NCBI GenBank assembly: GCA_903866425.1
Contig: CAIPNN010000211.1
Location: 1-8,419, forward strand
Length of the DNA: 8,419 bases
Reading direction: 5' to 3'
Source of the DNA: an uncultured Actinomycetes bacterium
GTDB lineage: Bacteria > Actinomycetota > Thermoleophilia > Miltoncostaeales > Miltoncostaeaceae
Part shown: positions 1 to 4,934 of the stretch, one piece after another
How the letters are laid out: the number at the start of each line of letters is the position of its first letter
Position numbering within the stretch: the stretch's first letter is position 1
The notes under the pieces: generated by a model
Database searches by the model: none
Seen by the model: the letters and a program-made list of their open reading frames with translations, nothing else
Told to the model about the DNA's origin: nothing
Program-made: the position numbers and the translations under genes

Positions 1-420
1 GACGACGCCACGATTCGTGCCTTCAAGGAGGACGTGCTCGAGCACATCGGCAACGGCCCGCTGGTCGACGTGCGTTCGCCCGGCGAGTTCTCCGGCGAGC
101 TGCTGCACATGGCCGACTACCCGCAGGAAGGCGCACTCCGCGGTGGCCACATCCCCACCGCCAAGAACGTGCCGTGGCGCAGGGCGGCCGACGAGAACGA
201 CGGCACCTTCCTGCCCCTCGACCAGCTGAAGGCGATCTACCAGGACGAGATCGGCCTGACTCCGCAGGACGACGTGGTGGCCTACTGCCGCATCGGCGAG
301 CGGTCGAGCCACACGTGGTTCGTGCTCACCCACCTGCTCGGGTTCGACAACGTGCGCAACTACGACGGCTCGTGGGTGGAGTGGGGCAACGCCGTGCGCG
401 TGCCCATCGAGAAGCCGTAG
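1..420 (+). CDS. Thiosulfate sulfurtransferase (rhodanese), C-terminal part, 5' truncated by window edge
   Basis: The frame is open from base 1, so the gene begins upstream of the window; 139 residues are visible. They form a complete catalytic rhodanese domain: VDVRSPGEF near residues 22-30, [12 protein letters not shown] near 48-59, and the active-site loop [11 protein letters not shown] with the persulfide cysteine at visible residue 96. The ending [17 protein letters not shown] is typical of the tandem-domain enzymes of about 280 residues (CysA/SseA type of actinobacteria), so the missing half is probably the inactive N-terminal rhodanese domain. Enzymes of this family move sulfane sulfur from thiosulfate or 3-mercaptopyruvate to a thiol acceptor; which donor is used cannot be read here. 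The sufE-like gene starts 12 nt downstream, implying one operon. A GTG at 34 is in frame but would cut off conserved sequence, so it is not the start. Confidence 0.93.
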   Translation, partial: DDATIRAFKEDVLEHIGNGPLVDVRSPGEFSGELLHMADYPQEGALRGGHIPTAKNVPWRRAADENDGTFLPLDQLKAIYQDEIGLTPQDDVVAYCRIGERSSHTWFVLTHLLGFDNVRNYDGSWVEWGNAVRVPIEKP

Positions 421-432
421 CCCGGGGGCACC

Positions 433-861
433 ATGCGCGACGCGCTGCACGAGATCGTCGAGGAGTTCGCCGACACGCCGAAGGAACTGCGGCTGCCACT
501 GCTGCTGGAGTTCGCCAACGGCTTGCCGCCGCTGCCCCAGCACCTCCTCGACGACCGCGATGCCATGGAGCCGGTGGAGGAGTGCACCGCGCCGCTCTTC
601 CTCGCCGTTGACGTGGTGCCCGGCGAGCCCGTGCGCCTGTACTTCGATGCCCCGCAGGAGGCGCCCACCTCACGTGGGTTCGCGGCCGTACTGCATGCCG
701 GGCTCGACGGCGGCACGCCTGAGGAGATCCTCGCAACGCCCAACGACTTCTACCTCTCGATGGGCCTCGACGATCTGGTGACGCCACTTCGCATGCGTGG
801 CATGTCGGGAATGCTCGCCAGGGTGAAGCGCCGCGTGGCAGAGGGCATCACCACCGGCTGA
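433..861 (+). CDS. sufE: SufE-like cysteine desulfuration protein
   Basis: This 142-residue protein matches SufE (usually about 140 residues): an N-terminal helix with IVEEFADTPKELRLPLLLEF, a PLPQHLLDD segment, then EECTAPLF with the presumed sulfur-accepting Cys at residue 51. It continues with a SRGFAAVLHAGLDGGTPEEIL region and a C-terminal LRMRGMSGMLARVKRRV helix, as in the family. SufE takes persulfide sulfur from the cysteine desulfurase SufS for Fe-S cluster assembly. Here its direct neighbour is a rhodanese rather than SufS, the arrangement also known from mycobacteria (sseA next to a sufE homologue), so it may accept sulfur from that enzyme; that is inference. The ATG at 433 is preceded by a G-rich stretch (GGGGG, 424-428) and lies 12 nt after the rhodanese stop, consistent with co-transcription. 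Confidence 0.9.
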   Translation: MRDALHEIVEEFADTPKELRLPLLLEFANGLPPLPQHLLDDRDAMEPVEECTAPLFLAVDVVPGEPVRLYFDAPQEAPTSRGFAAVLHAGLDGGTPEEILATPNDFYLSMGLDDLVTPLRMRGMSGMLARVKRRVAEGITTG

Positions 862-901
862 TCCCCGCCATTCGGGTGGCCCTGCTGCCGCGGCGTGGTC
901 A

Positions 902-907
902 TACGAT
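902..907 (+). promoter_or_regulatory. Candidate -10 box TACGAT
   Basis: TACGAT lies 28 nt before the ATG at 936 and fits the TANNNT -10 pattern common in actinobacteria. The same hexamer precedes the aquaporin gene at 4923. No convincing -35 element is visible. Confidence 0.35.
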
Positions 908-935
908 TGCCACACAGGCAACGACGGGGGGCGTG

Positions 936-1385
936 ATGCGTGGCATCGTGATCGCGGTTGTGGCGCTTGGGGCGCTTGGCGCCGCATCAGGAGCGCAGGC
1001 AATTCCCCCGGACACCCTCGTGCAGTTGTCGTCACCCTCGGGGAAGATCGGCTGCCTGGCCACCAACATGGACGGCCCGTTCAGCCTGCGCTGCGATGTG
1101 TCGAACCCGACGTACGCCAGGCCCACACGGCCGCGCTCCTGCCCGCTCGACTACGGCGAGTACGGCGACTCATTCACGCTCGGCGCACGCAGCCGTGCGG
1201 TGTGGACCTGCCACGGCGACACCGCGCTGCGCGCCGGGCAGCCTGGCTTCAAGACCATCCGCTACGGCCGCACGTGGGTGTGGGGTCCATTCCGCTGCAC
1301 CGTGCGCGTGACCGGCATCACCTGCCGCAACTCCGCGGGCCGCGGATTCCAGCTGAGCCAGCAACGTGCCGTGCGGTTCGGCTAG
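936..1385 (+). CDS. Secreted six-cysteine protein, DUF6636-like
   Basis: A protein of 149 residues from the ATG at 936. This start is preferred over an in-frame GTG at 876 because it gives a clean signal peptide: MR, a hydrophobic stretch at 4-19, and a likely cleavage after SGAQA (residue 22). The mature part has six cysteines (40, 53, 69, 92, 121, 130), suggesting three disulfides outside the cytoplasm. The order SSPSGKIGC, LRCDV, PRSCPLDYG, WTCHGDTAL, GPFRC, GITCRNSAGRGFQLS strongly resembles the actinobacterial DUF6636 family as I remember it; no function is known to me. A G-rich stretch (GGGGGGC) upstream may serve as a weak ribosome binding site. Its TAG shares the palindrome CTAG at 1382-1385 with the stop of the convergent binding-protein gene, leaving no room for a terminator between them. 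Confidence 0.82.
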   Translation: MRGIVIAVVALGALGAASGAQAIPPDTLVQLSSPSGKIGCLATNMDGPFSLRCDVSNPTYARPTRPRSCPLDYGEYGDSFTLGARSRAVWTCHGDTALRAGQPGFKTIRYGRTWVWGPFRCTVRVTGITCRNSAGRGFQLSQQRAVRFG

Positions 1386-2485
1386 GGCGCGAGCCCCAGT
1401 GCGCCGCCCGACACCTGCTGCACGGTGGCCGGGTATGAGGCCTCGTGACTGCCGCCCGGGAACGTGATGGCACCGAGCACGGTCCTGGTGCTGGTGATAC
1501 GCCCAAGCCCCCGCTGCACCGCGGTTGCCGAGGTGCCCTTACCCACGGCGACCGCGGCGCGCAGCACCTGCACGCCGGCGTAGGCCTGCGCGGCGAAGGC
1601 GTCCGGTCGGTCACCCGGGTACTTGCGCATGTAGGCCTTCACGAATGCGCGGCTGGCGGCATCTTTCTTTGCCGGGTTCCACGACGCGCTCACGATGAGC
1701 CCGTTGGCCGAAGCCCCCGCCGCGGTGATGACCGACAGGGTGTTGTACCCATTGCCCCCCACCTTCACGCCGGTAAACCCGCTGGAGGCCGAAAGGAGGT
1801 GGGTGGCATCAGCGTCGCGCGCCGCGAAGAAGATGGCCTCTGGGTTGGCGCCCTGCGCAGTGGCAAGAAGCGACGGTGCGTTGGATGACCCCTGCGGCAT
1901 TGAGACGTCGGCCACCAGCGTGATGCCCTGTGCTGCTGCGGTGGCGCGGAACTGCGCCGCAGCGCCTTCGGAGTACGCGTCGCCCGTCACCGACACCAGC
2001 GCCGCCGTGCGAATGCCCTTGCTGGTCTTGGCGTAGGAAACCGATGCAGGGATCATCTGGTTCTCGCCCAGGCAGATGCGCCACACCGTCTTGCCTGCCG
2101 CCGTGATGTCGAGCGTGGTGTTGGTGACGGCCAGCACCGGAATGCCCGAGGCAACGGCCACCGGGTCGGCCAGCGCGGCAACGCCCGACAGCGTGGGGCC
2201 AAGTACCGCGCTGACGCGCGTCCCGACAAAGCCGATCATCTGATCGCGCCCCATCGTGGTGTTCGACTGGTCGTCGGCCAGGATGAGCCGCACCTTGGCC
2301 CCGGGGGCCGACCCCGACTGCGACGCGGCGAGTGATGCCCCACGGGCCTGCGAGATGCCGTAGTCAGTCGCGGTGCCCGTGAGCGACGCAAGCGAGCCGG
2401 CGGTGACCACCGACTGGGCCGCAACGGCGGGCGCGGCAACGGCAACCGGTGCGAGAAGGGCAAGGGCAATGGCAAGACGACGCAT
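1382..2485 (-). CDS. Branched-chain amino acid-type (LivJ-like) periplasmic substrate-binding protein
   Basis: A 367-residue class I periplasmic binding protein (Peripla_BP_6 type). Residues 1-23 form a Sec signal peptide (MRRLAIALALLAPVAV..AVAA). The N-terminal lobe shows SLASLTGTATDYGISQARG (31-49), VRLILADDQSN (65-75) and VSAVLGPTLSGVAALADPVA (91-110), the standard LivJ-like order, followed by SGIPVLAVTNT. The C-terminal part has PDAFAAQAYAGVQVLRAAV. Such proteins deliver branched-chain amino acids, amides or aromatic compounds to an ABC importer; the ligand cannot be predicted. No permease or ATPase gene lies nearby. There is no lipobox cysteine (the only Cys is in RICLGEN near residue 138), unusual for a Gram-positive-type receptor, so the mature protein may be free in the wall or periplasm. 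GGGAGA 6 nt before the ATG is the likely ribosome binding site. The gene is divergent from fluC, 29 bp apart. Confidence 0.9.
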   Translation of the reverse strand: MRRLAIALALLAPVAVAAPAVAAQSVVTAGSLASLTGTATDYGISQARGASLAASQSGSAPGAKVRLILADDQSNTTMGRDQMIGFVGTRVSAVLGPTLSGVAALADPVAVASGIPVLAVTNTTLDITAAGKTVWRICLGENQMIPASVSYAKTSKGIRTAALVSVTGDAYSEGAAAQFRATAAAQGITLVADVSMPQGSSNAPSLLATAQGANPEAIFFAARDADATHLLSASSGFTGVKVGGNGYNTLSVITAAGASANGLIVSASWNPAKKDAASRAFVKAYMRKYPGDRPDAFAAQAYAGVQVLRAAVAVGKGTSATAVQRGLGRITSTRTVLGAITFPGGSHEASYPATVQQVSGGALGLAP

Positions 2486-2514
2486 GGAATCTCCCGGGGG
2501 CTGACAGCGAGGGC

Positions 2515-2925
2515 ATGGTACGCGCCGCTACCCTTGCGCGCGTGGAGCGGCGCTGGTCAATCGTGGTGGCGATCATGGTGGGCGGTGCCATCGGCGGCGC
2601 CGCGCGCGCACTCCTTGGTGAGGAACTGCGCCCCGGCGTGTGGCCCTGGGCCACATTCGCGGCCAACATCGGTGGAACGCTCATCCTCGCGGTTCTCGCC
2701 GGCCTGCTGCTGTACCGGCCGCATCTGCCCCACTGGCTGCACCCGCTCATCGCCGTGGGCTTCTGCGGATCGCTCACCACGTTCTCGGGTCTGCAGCTTG
2801 AGGCCTTTGTGATGATGCGGGACGGCCGCTCCGGCGCCGCAGTGTTCTACGTGACGGTGAGCGTGGTGGTGGGGCTGCTGGCGGCACTCATCGGCAGGCG
2901 CGCGGTGCAGCTGGTGCACGCGTGA
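2515..2925 (+). CDS. crcB: Fluoride-specific ion channel subunit FluC/CrcB, first copy
   Basis: A 136-residue membrane protein with the FluC signature: GGAIGGAARALL at residues 23-34 (GGxxGAxxR motif), the pore-lining Asn at 51 in FAANIGGTLILAVLAG, and GFCGSLTTFSG at 82-92, the broken-helix TTFS segment that binds the central sodium and carries a Phe-box residue (F90). Four hydrophobic helices are visible. FluC forms dual-topology dimers that let fluoride leak out of the cell. The second copy overlaps it at GTGA (2922-2925), so the two are translationally coupled and probably form a heterodimer, as in many Gram-positive bacteria. The ATG at 2515 is chosen because GCGAGG lies 5 nt upstream; the GTG at 2542 lacks a ribosome binding site, and the earlier in-frame GTG at 2449 lies inside the divergent gene. 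Leu replaces the usual second Phe-box position (TTFSGL). There is no room for a fluoride riboswitch upstream. Confidence 0.92.
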   Translation: MVRAATLARVERRWSIVVAIMVGGAIGGAARALLGEELRPGVWPWATFAANIGGTLILAVLAGLLLYRPHLPHWLHPLIAVGFCGSLTTFSGLQLEAFVMMRDGRSGAAVFYVTVSVVVGLLAALIGRRAVQLVHA

Positions 2926-3290
2926 CGCCGCTCACGTGGGCGCTCATCATCCCCGCAGGGGCGCTGGGAGCGCTCGCGCGCTTCGAGACCGGGCGCCTCA
3001 TGTGGACGCGGTTCGGGCTGCGCGCCCCGTGGGGAGTACTGGCGGTCAACCTGCTGGGCGCCTTCCTGCTCGGCCTGCTGGCCGGGGCGCATCCATCCGA
3101 CGTGCTGGTGATCGCACTCGGCACCGGGTTCCTGGGTTCGTTCACCACCTTCTCCACCTGGATGGTGGAGAGCGACATGTACGGCGCGGGTGAACAGTGG
3201 AACCCCTTGCTGCTCAACATCGTCGGCCCACTCGTGGGGGGCCTCATCCTCGTTGCGGCGGGTTTCGCCGCGGGGAGTGCGCTGGGCTAA
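2922..3290 (+). CDS. crcB: Fluoride-specific ion channel subunit FluC/CrcB, second copy
   Basis: A 122-residue partner of the preceding FluC subunit, starting at a GTG that overlaps the upstream stop as GTGA. It has GALGALARFETGR at 13-25, the pore Asn at 43 in VLAVNLLGAFLLGLLAG, and GFLGSFTTFSTW at 69-80. The four-helix layout and length fit the family (about 110-130 residues). Trp80 sits where many homologues have the second Phe-box residue. Because each FluC dimer needs two antiparallel chains, paired genes like these usually encode the two opposite orientations; that is family knowledge, and the charge bias here does not decide the topology by eye. Its TAA overlaps, on the other strand, the stop of the small membrane-protein gene at 3287-3409. 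Confidence 0.92.
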   Translation: MTPLTWALIIPAGALGALARFETGRLMWTRFGLRAPWGVLAVNLLGAFLLGLLAGAHPSDVLVIALGTGFLGSFTTFSTWMVESDMYGAGEQWNPLLLNIVGPLVGGLILVAAGFAAGSALG

Positions 3291-3409
3291 GCGGCCGTGT
3301 TGATGACGAGGATCAGCACGATGACCGCAAGGATCACCGCGATCGTGCTGATGATCGCAACCGGGATCAACTTCGGAAGCGGCGGGATGTCGGGAAGCTT
3401 GTCGGCCAT
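3287..3409 (-). CDS. Small single-pass membrane protein (40 residues), unrecognised
   Basis: Reading the minus strand from the ATG at 3409 gives 40 codons and a TAG. The protein has a short polar, proline-rich N-terminus (MADKLPDIPPLPKLIPV) and then a hydrophobic helix of about 20 residues (AIISTIAVILAVIVLILVI), ending NTAA. This is a classic small membrane protein with one transmembrane segment. The purine-rich AGAGACGAGA directly before the ATG could act as ribosome binding site. The stop shares bases 3288-3289 with the stop of the second FluC gene on the opposite strand. The coding case rests on the clean start, the sharply amphipathic-to-hydrophobic composition and the exact convergent fit; I do not recognise the family. 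It is divergent from the cupredoxin gene, 179 bp away. A chance ORF cannot be excluded. Confidence 0.6.
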   Translation of the reverse strand: MADKLPDIPPLPKLIPVAIISTIAVILAVIVLILVINTAA

Positions 3410-3485
3410 GTCTCGTCTCTCGGTGTGAGCGCGTACTCCCGTATTCCACCAGAACAGAACGCCTCATGCACCGGACGGTCGTCAC

Positions 3486-3497
3486 CGGCGAAACGGG
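3486..3497 (+). repeat. 12-bp direct repeat, copy 1 (CGGCGAAACGGG)
   Basis: First of two identical 12-mers in the intergenic region between the small membrane protein and the cupredoxin gene. The second begins 51 bp later. The pair may be operator sites or promoter elements; nothing in the sequence identifies the binding protein. Confidence 0.55.
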
Positions 3498-3536
3498 ACA
3501 CATTGCAAGTACTGCGTGACCGATCTCCTCGCCAAA

Positions 3537-3548
3537 CGGCGAAACGGG
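3537..3548 (+). repeat. 12-bp direct repeat, copy 2 (CGGCGAAACGGG)
   Basis: Second identical copy, ending 2 bp before the candidate -10 box TACCGT (3551-3556) and 40 bp before the cupredoxin ATG. The position is typical for an activator or repressor site acting on that promoter; this is inference from location. Confidence 0.55.
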
Positions 3549-3588
3549 CCTACCGTGAATGCACTTCCCCGATTACTCGGAGGGCTTC

Positions 3589-3930
3589 ATGAGCAAGCGC
3601 ATTCGCATCGCCGCGGTCATCGCGGTTGGTGCTGCCGTCATCGCCGCCGCGCCCGCCCTGGGCGCCACGAAGACGGTCAACGTCAAGACGACGTCGGGAC
3701 TCATGTTCACCGGCATGCCGTCGACCCTGAAGGCGGGCACGTACAAGTTCGTCTACACCAACACGTCCGGAATCCCGCACAACCTGGAGGTGGGCAACAA
3801 GGAGACGCCCACGTTCACCAAGGGTTCCAAGAGCATCACCGTGACCCTCAAGAAGGGCACCGTGAAGTACGAGTGCTCGGTCCCCGGCCACGCGGCCGGT
3901 GGCATGAAGGGCACCGTCACCGTGAAGTAA
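3589..3930 (+). CDS. Exported cupredoxin-fold blue copper protein
   Basis: A 113-residue protein with a signal peptide at residues 1-26 (MSKRIRIAAVIAVGAAV..PALGA) followed by one small beta-sandwich domain. The type 1 copper ligands are all present: His64 in GIPHNLEV, and Cys96, His101, Met106 in YECSVPGHAAGGMKG (C-x4-H-x4-M), ending GTVTV as in plastocyanin/auracyanin-like proteins. It should act outside the membrane as a one-electron carrier or copper-binding protein; no partner oxidase, nitrite reductase or cytochrome gene is in the window, so its redox partner is unknown. The start at 3589 is supported by CGGAGGG 4 nt upstream and by the signal peptide; an in-frame ATG at 3559 would spoil both. 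A possible -10 (TACCGT, 3551-3556) and the 12-bp direct repeats lie upstream, and a strong terminator follows, so it is probably monocistronic. Confidence 0.9.
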   Translation: MSKRIRIAAVIAVGAAVIAAAPALGATKTVNVKTTSGLMFTGMPSTLKAGTYKFVYTNTSGIPHNLEVGNKETPTFTKGSKSITVTLKKGTVKYECSVPGHAAGGMKGTVTVK

Positions 3931-3937
3931 GCGCCCC

Positions 3938-3969
3938 GGACCCTCGTGACGACAGTGTCACGAGGGTCC
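3938..3969 (+). terminator. Hairpin terminator after the cupredoxin gene
   Basis: A perfect 13-bp stem, GGACCCTCGTGAC against GTCACGAGGGTCC, with a 6-nt loop (GACAGT), begins 7 nt after the cupredoxin stop. No U-tract follows, as often in high-GC actinobacteria, so the efficiency is uncertain, but the position and stem length argue for a terminator. Confidence 0.75.
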
Positions 3970-4000
3970 CCGGTCGCGACGGCGAATGGGATTTCGGTGA

Positions 4001-4050
4001 TACCTTCGCAGTCGAACAGGAAGACCCGAACCGGCACGGGGTGCCGGGTT
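4001..4050 (+). promoter_or_regulatory. Candidate -10 box and 5' UTR hairpin before the zinc-knuckle gene
   Basis: TACCTT (4001-4006) fits a -10 box and would start a leader of about 58 nt. Within it, AACCGGCAC (4029-4037) pairs with GTGCCGGGTT (4041-4050) around a GGG loop with one bulged G, ending 6 nt before the ribosome binding site at 4057. It could affect ribosome access or be chance; no known riboswitch is recognised. Confidence 0.3.
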
Positions 4051-4070
4051 CCTCACAAGGAGGGACGAGA

Positions 4071-4313
4071 ATGAGTACAGATTTCGCGCCACACAACGAT
4101 GTGGCCACCGAGGGCGTCGTTGCCCACTACAGCAGTGGCGGCTTCGGCCAGTACCACCGCCTCAACTGCCCGGAGGCTCCGCATCGCGGCGACCCGGGTG
4201 TTCGCGACACCATCCACGGGCCTTGGCGCTACCTCGCCAGTCACTGGTCACCGTGCCAGTCGTGCAATCCGCCCATGGACGGCGAACCCGAACAGGGTTC
4301 TCAGGCCGCCTAG
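4071..4313 (+). CDS. Small protein with an Ada-like YHxxxC...PCxxCxP zinc-knuckle pattern
   Basis: An 80-residue protein from the ATG at 4071, with a near-ideal ribosome binding site AAGGAGGGA (4057-4065). The central part reads GQYHRLNCPE (27-35) and later WRYLASHWSPCQSCNPP (52-68). The spacing YHxxxC, about 28 residues, then PCxxCxP resembles the metal-binding knuckle of the Ada N-terminal domain and of many small stand-alone proteins. Cys33, Cys62, Cys65 and possibly His29 are the candidate zinc ligands. No signal peptide or membrane segment is seen, so it is probably cytoplasmic. There is no methyltransferase or DNA-binding domain attached, so a repair role should not be assumed. It lies between the cupredoxin terminator and tRNA-Glu and seems to be transcribed alone. 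The family assignment is by motif only. Confidence 0.75.
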   Translation: MSTDFAPHNDVATEGVVAHYSSGGFGQYHRLNCPEAPHRGDPGVRDTIHGPWRYLASHWSPCQSCNPPMDGEPEQGSQAA

Positions 4314-4327
4314 CCCTTCGGGGCAGG

Positions 4328-4333
4328 TAGCCT
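4328..4333 (+). promoter_or_regulatory. Candidate -10 box of tRNA-Glu (TAGCCT)
   Basis: TAGCCT ends 11 nt before the first base of tRNA-Glu, a suitable distance for a transcript with a short 5' leader. No clear -35 is seen; read-through from the zinc-knuckle gene is also possible because no terminator separates them. Confidence 0.3.
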
Positions 4334-4344
4334 CACGGTTCCTG

Positions 4345-4417
4345 GCCCCCATCGTCTAGCGGTCTAGGACGCCGCCCTTTCACGGCGGTAGCGCGGGTTC
4401 GAATCCCGCTGGGGGTA
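4345..4417 (+). tRNA. tRNA-Glu (anticodon TTC)
   Basis: A complete cloverleaf of 73 nt: acceptor GCCCCCA pairs with TGGGGGT (one G-U at the end), anticodon stem CCGCC/GGCGG with loop CTTTCAC giving anticodon TTC at 4379-4381, T stem GCGGG/CCCGC with loop TTCGAAT, and discriminator A at 4417. No CCA is encoded. It decodes GAA and, by wobble, GAG. Only 7 bp separate its 3' end from the stop codon of the convergent SRPBCC gene. Confidence 0.96.
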
Positions 4418-4424
4418 CTTCCTT

Positions 4425-4901
4425 CTACGCCTGCGCCACCAACGCGGCCAGGCGGCGGTGGGTCTCCTGCATGCCCTCGAGCATGCCGGACGACAGCTGA
4501 TTGGTGCGCCCCTCGGGCGTTGGGTGGGTCACATCAACGCGAAACAGCGTGCTGCCGTCGGGCTGCGCCTCAAGCGTGGCCCGCTCAACCGTGCCGCCAT
4601 CCGGGAATGGATCGAAAACGAAGGTCTGCACCAGCAGTGACGGGCGCTCGAGCTCGAGGTACTCACCACCGAACCCGAACACGTTCTCGTGCGCGTGCAG
4701 TTCAAAGCGCCAGCGACCGCCGACCCGCACGTCCATCTCGACCACCGTCGGTGAGTGGTGCGCAGGGCCCCACCACTCGGGGATGCGCGCGGGGTCGGTC
4801 ATGACGTCCCACAGCACCTCGGGCGTGCACCGGAAGATGCGCTCAAGGCGCGCGGTGCAGTCGTCGATCAGTTCGATCTCGGTCACATCATCACGTGGCA
4901 T
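4425..4901 (-). CDS. SRPBCC/AHSA1-domain protein
   Basis: A 158-residue protein with the START-like AHSA1 fold: RIFRCTPEVLWDVMTDPARIPEWWGP (residues 21-46, the opening helix and the characteristic P-x-WWGP), MDVRVGGRWRFELH (56-69), GEYLELERPSLLVQTFVF (79-96) and the long C-terminal helix SSGMLEGMQETHRRLAAL (138-155). Members bind hydrophobic ligands or act as small stress or regulatory proteins; some are partners of ArsR-type regulators, but none lies here, so no ligand or role can be given. The ATG at 4901 is chosen because an upstream in-frame extension would run through the divergent aquaporin gene. There is no ribosome binding site, and TACCCT ends 6 nt before the ATG, so the message is probably leaderless. 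The gene converges tightly on tRNA-Glu. Confidence 0.88.
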   Translation of the reverse strand: MPRDDVTEIELIDDCTARLERIFRCTPEVLWDVMTDPARIPEWWGPAHHSPTVVEMDVRVGGRWRFELHAHENVFGFGGEYLELERPSLLVQTFVFDPFPDGGTVERATLEAQPDGSTLFRVDVTHPTPEGRTNQLSSGMLEGMQETHRRLAALVAQA

Positions 4902-4907
4902 GCCGAC

Positions 4908-4913
4908 AGGGTA
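4908..4913 (-). promoter_or_regulatory. -10 box (TACCCT) for a leaderless SRPBCC transcript
   Basis: On the minus strand TACCCT lies exactly 6 nt before the ATG at 4901, the distance expected when transcription starts at the A of the start codon. No ribosome binding site is present. Any -35 element would overlap the opposing aquaporin promoter. Confidence 0.5.
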
Positions 4914-4922
4914 CGCCGCGGG

Positions 4923-4928
4923 TACGAT
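4923..4928 (+). promoter_or_regulatory. -10 box (TACGAT) for a leaderless aquaporin transcript
   Basis: TACGAT lies exactly 6 nt before the ATG at 4935, mirroring the arrangement of the divergent gene. No Shine-Dalgarno sequence is seen. GGGTACG occurs at 4909 and again at 4920, 11 bp apart (about one helix turn), overlapping both -10 boxes. Confidence 0.5.
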
Positions 4929-4934
4929 CGACCG

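Noticed and set aside
326..787. Long minus-strand open frames opposite the rhodanese and sufE genes
   Set aside because: Their translations are Arg/Ala/Pro-rich shadow sequence typical of high-GC antisense frames.
2486..2514. Fluoride riboswitch upstream of the fluC pair
   Set aside because: Only 29 bp separate it from the divergent gene; there is no room for the riboswitch and no matching motif.
2847..3503. A 218-codon minus-strand frame opposite the second fluC gene
   Set aside because: It is antisense to a clear FluC subunit and its product is charged low-complexity sequence.
3516..4070. In-frame extension of the zinc-knuckle gene upstream through the cupredoxin gene
   Set aside because: It overlaps a convincing cupredoxin gene and a terminator hairpin, while the ATG at 4071 has a near-perfect ribosome binding site.
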